Positions 26,091-34,192 of a stretch of DNA of 64,000 nucleotides are shown here, in pieces. The stretch lies in assembly GCA_023457355.1 (NCBI GenBank), contig JAEWLW010000035.1, forward strand, positions 19,865-83,864, given 5' to 3'. Each line of letters starts with the position of its first letter. The stretch's first letter is position 1. The translations under genes were made by a program, and so were the position numbers. The notes below the pieces were generated by a model. The model had not been told where the DNA came from. It worked only from the letters and a program-made list of their open reading frames with translations, and did not search any database. Source of the stretch: Bacillota bacterium. Its GTDB lineage: Bacteria > Bacillota > Clostridia > Oscillospirales > Ruminococcaceae.

Positions 26091-26706
26091 TTAGGTTCCC
26101 TCCATTTGATTAGGTCGACAAACCAAACCAAATTTAAACGTATTTTAAATTTGGTATCATAAATAATACCATAATAAATGGTAATGTTAAAGGGAAATTC
26201 GTCACAAAAATAACAACGATAAATATTTTATAAAAATGACTTGAAAAACAAATTGATTTTTAGATATTATCTATAATTTAGATGCATCTTAAAAAGATGA
26301 TATCCCGAGTGGCGGCGGCGCGCAGCGTCATTATCTGGTGTTATCTGGCGTTTAATAATGCAGCCTGTGCAAAAAAGAGTAACCAGTATTTTGAGGGGCC
26401 TTTTCTGCCCGACGGTTTCGTATATTTAGATGATGAGCATGGTTTGCATTTGTACAAATTACAATGATTTTACACGTAAAATTTACATAGATTTTGTTGC
26501 TTGCTGGTGAAAATACTGGTAAAATATATAAGAAAGCTTACCACTATTTTATGAAGCAGTAAAGAGGGGGCGCCCGGGAATGGGCCAAGGGTTTGTCGTT
26601 TCTTGGCCAGGTGCAAGTGAAATTTAGGCTTGTGGTGCGGCGGACAGAATATCAGCAGCCACTATCATCATTCGTGTAACAATGCTTAAATATATAGGAG
26701 GACGTT
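26091..26706. other. Divergent intergenic region, 616 bp
   Basis: Separates the minus-strand flavin reductase lipoprotein from the plus-strand chemoreceptor. It is AT-rich near the reductase start. A 61-codon open frame at 26282 lacks a ribosome site and family resemblance and is not called. GGCCAAG and CTTGGCC pair around a 12-base loop near 26584-26609 but have no known riboswitch pattern. One promoter-like site is listed separately. Confidence 0.4.
26497..26525 (+). promoter_or_regulatory. Candidate sigma-A promoter for the chemoreceptor-lipoprotein operon
   Basis: TTGCTT and TAAAAT are separated by exactly 17 bases, about 180 bases before the GTG of the chemoreceptor gene. The -10 box matches 5 of 6 consensus bases, the -35 box 3 of 6. 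The leader between it and the gene is long. Prediction by pattern only. Confidence 0.35.
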
Positions 26707-28671
26707 GTGGTAATCAAATCTGGAATTCGAAACAAAATTCTGAGAAATACAGCGGTTATTGTGCTTATCATGGCCATTGGCTTAATGGCAGTTATGGTCT
26801 ATTTTATGCGATCTCTGACGGGTAAAATTTTGTTGGAAACGCTTCAGCCGATCGCCAAATCGGCTTCACAGAGTGTGGAAGGGAATCTGCACATGATGGC
26901 GGACCGGGTGGTCATGATATCTGAAAACGCGGCGCTGGTCGATGTTACGGTGAGCACAGCAGGCAAGCAGGCGCTGCTGGATAAGGCAAAATCAGGAATA
27001 GAGTTTGTTTGGCTGGCACTTTATTCGACCGATGGCGCGCTTTATACCGGCAGTTCCAACTGCCCTGAAAGCATTGCCGGGCAACATATTTATGAATTTT
27101 TGCAACAGACAGCCAATGTTGTGATAGATGATACACAATCCACCGGAAATGGGCTGGAGGTTATCGTCGGCGTTCCGGTTATGGGCAATGACGGCAAGGT
27201 TTTGTATTATATGCTGGGAAGCTATAAATACGATATCATAAACGATGTATTGAGCAATATCCGAATGGGCAAAACCGGTATGGCCTTCATCATTAATCAG
27301 GAAGGGAAGCTGATGGCGCATCCTGATTCCGCAAAGGTTGCCGCCGGCGAAAACATGTCCGACATGTTTGGCGCGGACGCGCAAATACAGGGCATACTGT
27401 CACAGATGACATCGGGCCAAACCGGTGCTTTTGAGGTCGGCAGCATCGCCGGAAAACGCTATTTCAGCTATTCCCCGGTCCGGGGAACGCTGTGGTCGCT
27501 GGTGGTAACTGCGCCGCAAAACGACTTCATGTCCGCCGCCAATACCGCCATCATAGTCAGCCTTGGCATCACGATTCTGCTGCTGGTTTTGGCGGCCCTG
27601 ACAATGCTGCGCCTTTCAAAAAGGATACAGGAGCCGCTTGGGCGGGTAACCAACCGCATCTCGGCACTCGCGCAGGGCGATTTACATACGGCGGTTGAAA
27701 TTGAAAAAACGCGGGATGAAACCGAAACGCTGTCACTGGCGCTGGCCAATACGGTTACGGGTATCAACAGCTATACATCCGAGCTCTCACGCGTATTGAC
27801 CGAACTATCACAGAGCAATTTGAATGTTTCGGTTAACGGCGATTTTAACGGCGATTTTATCGTCATGAAAAAGGCGTTAAACCAGATCGTCGATTTCCTC
27901 AACCAGATTATGGACGCCATACGGCAATCCGCCGTGGAAGTTTCGCAAACATCGCATCGCATTCAGGAGGATGCCTTGCAGATAGAGCAAAGCTCCGGCG
28001 GTCAGGCAGAATCGCTTTCCCGTCTGCATGACGCTGCCCTGATTATCGGCGCCAACGTGGACGAAATTGATGCCCACACCGGTTCAATGCGTCAGTTTGT
28101 GGACAGGGCCAACGACAGCATGTCGGTCGGTAAAGCACATATGGCCGAAATGTTGGAGGCGATTAACCGCATTCAGACCGATTCTGAGGAGATAAAGCAG
28201 ATCAATAAGTTTATGGAGGACATTGCGCTTCAAACCAATCTGCTGGCTTTAAACGCCTCCATAGAGGCGGCGCGCGCCGGAAAAGCCGGAAGCGGCTTTG
28301 CTGTGGTGGCGCGGGAGATCGGCAGCCTGGCGGCAAAGAGCGGACAATCCTCACGCCAGGCGACCACGATTATTGAAAATTCACAAAAAGCCGTCATCGA
28401 CGGCGTGCGCTGTGCGGAACAGACGGCGGCTTCAATTGAAGAAATTGCGGCGTTGTCGGCTAAAATTTCAGATATAACCCTCAATCTTTCAGAGGCTTTA
28501 AACGCGGAGAAGTCGGCGCTGGAGAATATCACCCAACAGACGGGTGAGATTAATCAGCTGGCAAAGGGCAATCTGGAATCGAGCCGCCAAAGCGCTTGGG
28601 CAAGCAACGTATTGACCGAACAGGCGGATCAATTGCAGCGTATGGTTGACCGCTTTGCGCTCAGACAATAG
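26707..28671 (+). CDS. Methyl-accepting chemotaxis protein (double Cache type)
   Basis: A 654-residue chemoreceptor. One membrane helix is near residues 12-34, and a dCache-like extracellular domain spans about 40-275 (FVWLALYSTDGALYTGSS, GKTGMAFIINQEGKLMAHP, GKRYFSYSPVRGTLWSLVV). A second helix lies near 280-302, followed by HAMP and the signalling domain with tip DIALQTNLLALNASIEAARAGKAG. The start is GTG at 26707 after AGGAGG. Only 9 bp separate it from the FMN-binding-type lipoprotein gene, so they form an operon. That pairing, beside a secreted flavin reductase, suggests sensing of an electron acceptor or a redox state; this is inference. Confidence 0.93.
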   Translation: MVIKSGIRNKILRNTAVIVLIMAIGLMAVMVYFMRSLTGKILLETLQPIAKSASQSVEGNLHMMADRVVMISENAALVDVTVSTAGKQALLDKAKSGIEFVWLALYSTDGALYTGSSNCPESIAGQHIYEFLQQTANVVIDDTQSTGNGLEVIVGVPVMGNDGKVLYYMLGSYKYDIINDVLSNIRMGKTGMAFIINQEGKLMAHPDSAKVAAGENMSDMFGADAQIQGILSQMTSGQTGAFEVGSIAGKRYFSYSPVRGTLWSLVVTAPQNDFMSAANTAIIVSLGITILLLVLAALTMLRLSKRIQEPLGRVTNRISALAQGDLHTAVEIEKTRDETETLSLALANTVTGINSYTSELSRVLTELSQSNLNVSVNGDFNGDFIVMKKALNQIVDFLNQIMDAIRQSAVEVSQTSHRIQEDALQIEQSSGGQAESLSRLHDAALIIGANVDEIDAHTGSMRQFVDRANDSMSVGKAHMAEMLEAINRIQTDSEEIKQINKFMEDIALQTNLLALNASIEAARAGKAGSGFAVVAREIGSLAAKSGQSSRQATTIIENSQKAVIDGVRCAEQTAASIEEIAALSAKISDITLNLSEALNAEKSALENITQQTGEINQLAKGNLESSRQSAWASNVLTEQADQLQRMVDRFALRQ

Positions 28672-28680
28672 GAGGATTTT

Positions 28681-29127
28681 ATGAATCGAAGGAGAATTTT
28701 GGCGTATGTTGTCTGCGCAATGGCTTTGGTTGGTATTCTTGGCGGTTGCGGCAATGCGGGCGACAGTTGGAAGGACGGTTATTATACGGCGGAGATGGCC
28801 GATTATTCAAATGGCTGGAAGGAATTTGTCACCGTACACATCGAGGATAATACCGTCGTCTCGGTGGAATATAATGCCAAGAATGCCAGCGGATTTTTGA
28901 AAGCGTGGGATATGGCGTATATGCGCAAAATGAATGCGGCAAAGGGCACTTACCCTAACCACTATACCCGCGCCTATGCGTCTCAGGTGGTAGAAAAGCA
29001 ATCGGGAGAAAATATTGATATGGTAGCGGGTGCGTCCTTATCTGGCGGGAACTTTCGCCTGATGATTGCCGCCGCACTGGATATGGCGCGGCAGGGCAAG
29101 CACGAGGTGACGGTTGTTCAGCCATAG
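28681..29127 (+). CDS. Small FMN-binding-domain-like lipoprotein
   Basis: A 148-residue lipoprotein. The signal peptide ends with GILGGC. The mature part has DGYYTAEMADYSNGWKEF, VTVHIEDNTVVSVEYN and MVAGASLSGGNFRLMIAAAL, the strand-and-loop pattern of FMN-binding domains. The usual flavinylation motif (S/T)GA(S/T) appears as DMVAGAS, with serine at the acceptor position. Related extracytoplasmic proteins (for example PplA) carry covalent FMN and pass electrons outward. AGGAGG precedes the ATG. It is 9 bp behind the chemoreceptor gene, so it may be an accessory redox or ligand-binding partner. Domain call moderately sure. Confidence 0.7.
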   Translation: MNRRRILAYVVCAMALVGILGGCGNAGDSWKDGYYTAEMADYSNGWKEFVTVHIEDNTVVSVEYNAKNASGFLKAWDMAYMRKMNAAKGTYPNHYTRAYASQVVEKQSGENIDMVAGASLSGGNFRLMIAAALDMARQGKHEVTVVQP

Positions 29128-29162
29128 AGCCGCATTGGTCCCGCTTTTTGGGGGCTCTGACA

Positions 29163-29204
29163 AATCACCCGCAAACCGGTGCAGATGGCCGGTTTCCGGG
29201 TGAT
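29163..29204 (+). terminator. Terminator of the chemoreceptor-lipoprotein operon
   Basis: AATCACCCG and CGGGTGATT enclose a second helix (AAACCGG with CCGGTTT) and are followed by TTTGC. It starts 35 bases after the lipoprotein stop. Confidence 0.75.
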
Positions 29205-29585
29205 TTTGCATGGTTGCCTTTCAACAGGATACAGCGCAACGACTAAAAGACCAACTCGTTTTTCTTATTTATTTCCCCTGTAATTTTAATCATTTGCTGG
29301 AACCTTTCAATGATGGTGCCAGAAAGCTTTTCGCGCATCTTCCTCCCCTGAATATCTTGTCTGCAGTGCATAGAATCAGATAAAACGAGCCTATTATCCC
29401 CGTTTTAAAGCTTTGTGCGGCTGTCGTTCTTTAGTAAAACGTGGCGCAACAGGAAATGAGATAATGATACAGCTGTTTAGCCAACAAACAATGAAATAGT
29501 CCCGAAAACCGCAAAATACAATATTTATTCTCAGATGGGGTGCCGTCAGGAATTAAAATTTGGCGCCAGGTTCAGACACAATTGA

Positions 29586-29626
29586 GCAAAGAGGGGTGCA
29601 ATTACTTGCCCCTCTTTATTTTTTCA
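29586..29626. terminator. Terminator hairpin upstream of agrA
   Basis: AAAGAGGGG and CCCCTCTTT pair around a 12-base loop and are followed by ATTTTTTC on the plus strand. No plus-strand gene ends immediately before it, so it may isolate the agr locus from upstream read-through or end an unseen small transcript. Confidence 0.65.
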
Positions 29627-29758
29627 AATTGTCGCATTGCGTCGATAGACGTTGTGTGAAAATAATGGTATATTGTTAATAATGATACAACATTAAGACG
29701 GCTAGCAAGGCCCGGTGGCCGAGCCTGAAGGCGTCTTAAATGACTGGGGGCCTGAACA

Positions 29759-30478
29759 ATGTTTAAAATAGCCATTTGCGATGATGAAAAGACCGTATGC
29801 GCCGAAATTGAAAATATCATTATAAAGTATAAGCCGCAGTGTACCGCCGAGCTTGATACAGAAGTTTTCTACTCCGGTGAAGAGCTATGCAGCTATATTT
29901 CACAGGGCAACTATTTCGATTTGATTTTTCTTGACATCGAAATGCTGATGCTTAACGGCGTGGAGGTGGGCCGAAAATTACGCAATGAAATGGACAACCA
30001 GACAACACAGATTGTCTATGTTTCCGGCCGGGAAAGTTATTACAGAGAGCTATTTGAAGTTCGTCCCCTTAATTTTATTAACAAACCTATTACGTCGAAC
30101 AAAATTACACAGGAAATTGATAAGGCGCTCTCACTGGCTGGGAAGATAAATGGCATTTTTTCTTATAAGATAGGGCACGACGTTTTTAAAATCCCCTATA
30201 AGAATATCCTGTGGTTCGAGAGCCTGAACCGCAAAGTTAAAATGGTTACAATTGACGGCGCGGAAACGTTCTATGGCAACTTGGATAATGTTGAGTCGGC
30301 ACTTTCGCAGCATCATTTTATGCGGATACATCGCGCTTACCTCATCAACTATTTTCACGTCATTCGATTTCGATACACAGAAGTCGTTATGTCAAACCGC
30401 ACAGTATTAACAATCAGCAAATCCAATCAAAGAACTATTCGTGACTTACAGGCTAAATGGAATGATGAAGGAATTTAA
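29759..30478 (+). CDS. agrA: LytTR response regulator, AgrA-like
   Basis: A 239-residue response regulator. The receiver domain has the acidic pair Asp8-Asp9 and the phosphorylation site in LIFLDIEM at Asp59. The C-terminal LytTR DNA-binding domain (about 140-236) carries ILWFESLNRKVKMVTIDG, MRIHRAYLINYFHV and LTISKSNQRTIRDL. It shares one base with the kinase gene that follows. In agr systems the regulator binds direct repeats before its own promoter and target genes. The gene name rests on the locus structure as well as sequence. Confidence 0.9.
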   Translation: MFKIAICDDEKTVCAEIENIIIKYKPQCTAELDTEVFYSGEELCSYISQGNYFDLIFLDIEMLMLNGVEVGRKLRNEMDNQTTQIVYVSGRESYYRELFEVRPLNFINKPITSNKITQEIDKALSLAGKINGIFSYKIGHDVFKIPYKNILWFESLNRKVKMVTIDGAETFYGNLDNVESALSQHHFMRIHRAYLINYFHVIRFRYTEVVMSNRTVLTISKSNQRTIRDLQAKWNDEGI

Positions 30479-31749
30479 TGATGTATGAAATAATATATGC
30501 CGCGACAAATGTTTTCGCCACTTATACTATTTATAAATTTATGAGAATTTTTTTTAGTCATTCTATTACAAGTGGCAGAATCGAAGCCCTATCTTATTTA
30601 GCCTATTTTTCTGTCATTACAATCACTTATTTCGTGGCGCCGATTCCAGCCGTCATGATCGCTTCAAATTTAATATTATTTTTTCTGATGACGCTCAATT
30701 ATGAATCCTCCTTAAAACAAAAACTCTGTGCGGTCGCGCTTATTTATATTACTTTAATGACCGTTGAAAGTGTCTTTGTACTGTTTTCAAATTACTATAG
30801 CCTTTCGATGATTATAAACGGAAATTATTCTTCGGTGTTTGGAATTATTGCCATTCGGCTGGTCTCTTTCGCTGTTGTTCTGGTGATAGGTAATTTTAAA
30901 AGCATTAAATACGGAAAGTTTATTCCGATGTCCTATTGGTTTTGCCTTGCTTTTATTCCAATCTCTTCGCTGAGTATGGTCGTGTTGATTTTTAACTTTC
31001 CTGAAATAACCCGATATCAGGCCTTGCTTGTGACCGTCATTATATTCACAATGAATTTCTCGGTTTTTTATCTTTATGATACTGTCTCGGTCTATTCCAA
31101 CAACCGTTTGCGGCAGATGCTTTTGGAAAAGCAAAATAATTATTATAACCAACAGTTTGAACTCATGAAAGATGCGTTGTCGGCTATGAACACACTAAAG
31201 CATGATTTGACAAATCACCTGACAGCGATCTACACCCTTTTGCGCAACGGAAAGACGCCGCAAGCAATCGAGCATCTATCCCAAATGATGAGTGTGTGTG
31301 CGTTTGACCAAAGACATGCCAATTCCGGGAATGTCAGCATTGACAGTATTCTTAATTTTAAGCTAAACGAATCCGAAAAAAACAATATTTTGGTTTCGTT
31401 GAATTTAAGCGTCCCCGTACAACTCGATGTTCCGTCCTTTGATATGGCGATTATTTTAGGGAACTTACTCGATAACGCCATTTTTGCCAATTTGGCACTT
31501 TCAGAAAATCGTTATATTGATGTCACCGTGCGTTTTGATAAGGGAAGACTCCTGATTAGAACCGAGAATCCTTATGACGGCAATTTGCTTCAACAGAATG
31601 GGCGATATCTGACAACGAAAACCGACCGGGTGCATCACGGTCTGGGGATGGAGAGCATTCAAAACGCCCTGAAAAAATACGATGGCATATTGACAGCCGA
31701 CCACGCCGGCAATATTTTCAGAGCACAGATTTTAATGTATATCGACTAA
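30478..31749 (+). CDS. agrC: Sensor histidine kinase, AgrC-like
   Basis: A 423-residue sensor kinase with six to seven membrane helices in the first 205 residues, followed by a GHKL-type kinase core. The phosphoacceptor is in LKHDLTNHLTAIYTLL at His242. The ATP-binding part has ILGNLLDNAIFA (N box) and GLGMESIQNAL (G box). This layout matches peptide-sensing kinases of the AgrC type. The start ATG overlaps the agrA stop by one base, showing translational coupling. It presumably detects the peptide encoded by agrD at 31883. Confidence 0.9.
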   Translation: MMYEIIYAATNVFATYTIYKFMRIFFSHSITSGRIEALSYLAYFSVITITYFVAPIPAVMIASNLILFFLMTLNYESSLKQKLCAVALIYITLMTVESVFVLFSNYYSLSMIINGNYSSVFGIIAIRLVSFAVVLVIGNFKSIKYGKFIPMSYWFCLAFIPISSLSMVVLIFNFPEITRYQALLVTVIIFTMNFSVFYLYDTVSVYSNNRLRQMLLEKQNNYYNQQFELMKDALSAMNTLKHDLTNHLTAIYTLLRNGKTPQAIEHLSQMMSVCAFDQRHANSGNVSIDSILNFKLNESEKNNILVSLNLSVPVQLDVPSFDMAIILGNLLDNAIFANLALSENRYIDVTVRFDKGRLLIRTENPYDGNLLQQNGRYLTTKTDRVHHGLGMESIQNALKKYDGILTADHAGNIFRAQILMYID

Positions 31750-31882
31750 ATAGCTTGTTTTTTGACACAAAATGGCTATTCACTACATCAAACCATACCA
31801 TTCACTACAAAAACATAAATAGCCTTATTTTTCCTGTTATATTAAAAGCGCCGGGAAGTTTACAGAAAGGAGGGGAAATGTT

Positions 31883-32026
31883 GTGAAAAATTTTGTACTT
31901 AAGATGAGCGGATTAGTGGCAAGTCTTGCACTGGTGGTTACCATGCTCAGCGCAAACACCGCGTGCATGTGTTACGCACATCAGCCTGAGTTACCGGAAG
32001 GCGCAAAGAAGCTTCGCAAATTCTAA
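31883..32026 (+). CDS. agrD: AgrD-like cyclic lactone autoinducer prepeptide
   Basis: A 47-codon gene with a GTG start and a strong AAAGGAGGGG ribosome site. The product has an N-terminal amphipathic leader (MKNFVLKMSGLVASLALVV), a core TACMCYAH and a charged tail QPELPEGAKKLRKF. The tail pattern P-x-(L/V)-P-E is the family mark of cyclic lactone autoinducer peptides. Two cysteines, 28 and 30, could form the thiolactone; by alignment of the tail with S. aureus AgrD, Cys28 falls in the ring position and would give a five-residue ring. AgrB processes it and AgrC detects it. It lies between agrC and agrB, two bases before agrB. Confident family call, ring prediction inferred. Confidence 0.85.
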   Translation: MKNFVLKMSGLVASLALVVTMLSANTACMCYAHQPELPEGAKKLRKF

Positions 32027-32028
32027 TA

Positions 32029-32604
32029 ATGCCTAACGTAACTGAGGAACTGATCAAAGGGCTGGTAAGCTCAGAGCTTATCAAGTCTGAGGACAGCAGT
32101 CTGTATCAATACGGTTTGCAGCAGGGGTTGTTTATGTTCTTGAATTTTTTTACAACCGTTATTGTCGGACTGATATTTGGAATGCTTTGGCAAAGCGTTT
32201 TGTTTTCCCTTGTTTACATGCCTCTGCGTATGAATGCCGGAGGGTATCATGCAAGGACGCCGCTCCGGTGTTACGTCTTCTCCACCGCGTTGATCTTCGC
32301 AGTGCTTTCGGTAATAAGGCTTGTATCACAAAGCAGGCTTATTTGCGGAATCATCGCGGTGGCAGGAGCAGCGGTTATATTTGCCCTGGCACCCGTGGGC
32401 GATGCTAACAAGCCTTTGGATAAAATTGAACAAAAGGTGTATCGCGAACGCGCTTGCTTGACACTGGGGTTTTGGTTGATAACCCTCCTGTTTGGTTTTG
32501 TTTTGGGTTTGGAATCTGTAACCGCCACTATAGCGACAGCGATTGCCACGCTGGGAATTATGGTGGGTGTGGGGAAAATACATACCGGCAACAAAGTTCT
32601 TTAG
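32029..32604 (+). CDS. agrB: Accessory gene regulator AgrB (peptide-processing protease)
   Basis: A 191-residue integral membrane cysteine protease with about six helices. The AgrB signature RMNAGGYHARTPLRCYVFS holds the catalytic His74 and Cys81. AgrB cuts the tail of AgrD and forms the cyclic thiolactone that is then exported. The start ATG overlaps nothing and is two bases after the agrD stop. The gene order A-C-D-B differs from the staphylococcal B-D-C-A order, but the set is complete. An AT-rich 600-bp gap with a terminator follows. Confidence 0.92.
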   Translation: MPNVTEELIKGLVSSELIKSEDSSLYQYGLQQGLFMFLNFFTTVIVGLIFGMLWQSVLFSLVYMPLRMNAGGYHARTPLRCYVFSTALIFAVLSVIRLVSQSRLICGIIAVAGAAVIFALAPVGDANKPLDKIEQKVYRERACLTLGFWLITLLFGFVLGLESVTATIATAIATLGIMVGVGKIHTGNKVL

Positions 32605-33206
32605 AGATATTTATAACATTGTCAGAGCCCGGTTTTTATTTGTACTGCCACTGCTATGTGCGTTCTAATTCTTTGACATTCGGTCGGCGCTTCTTATACC
32701 GATGGTAGAACGGTATCCTGCACACAACGAGTGTCTGATAATCCCCCTCTTTAACCTTTTATACACTGTTTACAGTCCCAACACTGGTCGAACGTTTTGA
32801 GACTTACAGGTCTGGCGATGCTGGTTCCCGCATCGAAGACCCTATTTGATCGACATTATCTTAAAAAGTGGGCATAAGACTAAAAGAATAGCAGGAATCC
32901 GTTGCGGGTATTCGGATTCCTGCTATTCTTTTTGGCTTTTTATGTCCGCTCAACTTTTATCAGACCAATCGTGGCTATACGAGAGATACCTACGAGAGAT
33001 AAGCAAACGCTATCATGGTGTGAAATTATTAAAATAACAAACTGCATCGTGGGCAATGTCATTTGAATTCACCTTACGGTGACCCGTATCAATACCGGCA
33101 TCAATTCTACCTGCCCATACAGCATATTTAAATATTTCATCGAAATATAATTGTATTCTTTGAAATTTTATGATTAAATATATATAAATTCAAAAGGAGG
33201 CATCTT
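32605..33206. other. Intergenic region, 602 bp, no gene recognised
   Basis: Lies between agrB and the IclR gene. Apart from the terminator at 32883-32934, no gene, tRNA or known RNA motif is seen. The right end (33130-33190) is AT-rich and ends with AAAAGGAGG before the IclR start, so it probably includes that promoter. Confidence 0.4.
32883..32934 (+). terminator. Terminator after agrB
   Basis: AAAGAATAGCAGGAATCC and GGATTCCTGCTATTCTTT form an 18-bp perfect stem with a 13-base loop and a following TTTT run. It lies about 280 bp past agrB, so the agr transcript may have a long 3' tail. Confidence 0.8.
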
Positions 33207-33983
33207 ATGACTGCTAATGATACTGCTGGCATGACGCAAAGTCTATGCAAGGCTTTTGATATCTTGTCGTGCTTTTCACCTGAAACGCCGCAGCTGCGGG
33301 TTTCTGACTTTACAAAGCGCCTTAACATTAACCAGAGTAATATTTCCCGTATGCTCAAAACCATGTGCGCCTACGGTTATGTTATTTGGGATGAAGAAAC
33401 GGGCTGTTATCGTCTGGGGACGCAAATTATCACCCTCTCCAGCATTGCACTCAACAGCATAGAGCTCAGAAAGCAAGCGTTGCCTGAGCTGTTTCTTTTA
33501 GAGCAAAACTATGGCGTTGGCGCCAACCTGGCCATCCGCCAGGAGACAAAAATGTACTATTTAGCGCATGTGGACAGCCGGAGTTCCCCAAGAATGTACA
33601 CCATGATCGGATACACCAATCCGTTGCACTGCACCGCAATTGGCAAGGTCCTGCTGGCGGCGCTGCCGGATGAAAAAATTGAGGCCATTATCGAAGAGGC
33701 CGGACTCCCGTCCTTTACCCGGAACACCATCACCAGCCGTGAAAAGCTGATGGAGCAAATATCCAGGATCAGGCTTTCGGGCTACGCCACCGAATATGAG
33801 GAGCATGCGATGGGCAGCGCTTGTATTGCGGCACCAATCCGGGACAGAACCGGGGAGGTTGTTGCGGGACTGAGTGTTTCCGGGCGCTACAGCCAGGGGA
33901 ATTTGCGGGACCGGGAAGCGGAAGTATCCAACATTGTAATTAATACGGCCAATATCATTTCCAACAAAATGGGCTGCTTCTAA
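33207..33983 (+). CDS. IclR family transcriptional regulator
   Basis: A 258-residue IclR-type regulator. The winged helix lies near residues 10-72 (SLCKAFDILSCFS, RVSDFTKRLNINQSNISRML, GCYRLG), and the ligand domain follows with YTNPLHCTAIGKVLLAALP, TRNTITSREKLMEQI and GSACIAAPIRDRTGEVVAGLSVSG. AAAAGGAGG precedes the ATG. The gene opens the sugar-acid cluster that follows and is probably its local regulator, responding to a keto-deoxy acid or the imported substrate. Whether it activates or represses cannot be read from the sequence. Confidence 0.92.
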   Translation: MTANDTAGMTQSLCKAFDILSCFSPETPQLRVSDFTKRLNINQSNISRMLKTMCAYGYVIWDEETGCYRLGTQIITLSSIALNSIELRKQALPELFLLEQNYGVGANLAIRQETKMYYLAHVDSRSSPRMYTMIGYTNPLHCTAIGKVLLAALPDEKIEAIIEEAGLPSFTRNTITSREKLMEQISRIRLSGYATEYEEHAMGSACIAAPIRDRTGEVVAGLSVSGRYSQGNLRDREAEVSNIVINTANIISNKMGCF

Positions 33984-33987
33984 TAAA

Positions 33988-34054
33988 AATAGATCAATAA
34001 TCTAAATTTACTTTTGTTGTAGTATTATTTTAGATTATTGGTCTATTATTTTTT
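33988..34054 (+). terminator. AT-rich terminator of the IclR gene
   Basis: AATAGATCAATAATCTAAA pairs with TTTAGATTATTGGTCTATT (one G-T pair) around a 22-base loop and is followed by ATTTTTTA. It separates the regulator from the transporter operon. Confidence 0.7.
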
Positions 34055-34192
34055 ATATAATTACTAAAAATAATTTATATAATCTAAATATTTTGAAAAT
34101 TTGTTGATTTGTTGAAGATATAATGCTATTATTCTTAAAGAGCGAGGGGAATTCGCAATTACCATCTAAAAAAGAAGGAAAAGGTGAATAGT

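Larger units (their letters stand above)
29128..29758. other. Intergenic region, 631 bp, with two terminators and a doubtful tiny ORF
   Basis: Contains the lipoprotein terminator (29163-29204) and a second hairpin with a T run (29586-29626) before the agr genes. On the minus strand at 29243-29338 an ATG preceded by GGGGAGGAAG opens a 31-codon frame (MREKLSGTIIERFQQ...) ending in TAG. It has a ribosome site but no known family, and is left uncalled. A promoter for agrA probably lies in the AT-rich 29650-29690 stretch. Confidence 0.4.

Noticed and set aside
26282..26467. A 61-codon frame before the second chemoreceptor
   Set aside because: No ribosome site and no recognisable protein family; it lies in the promoter region.
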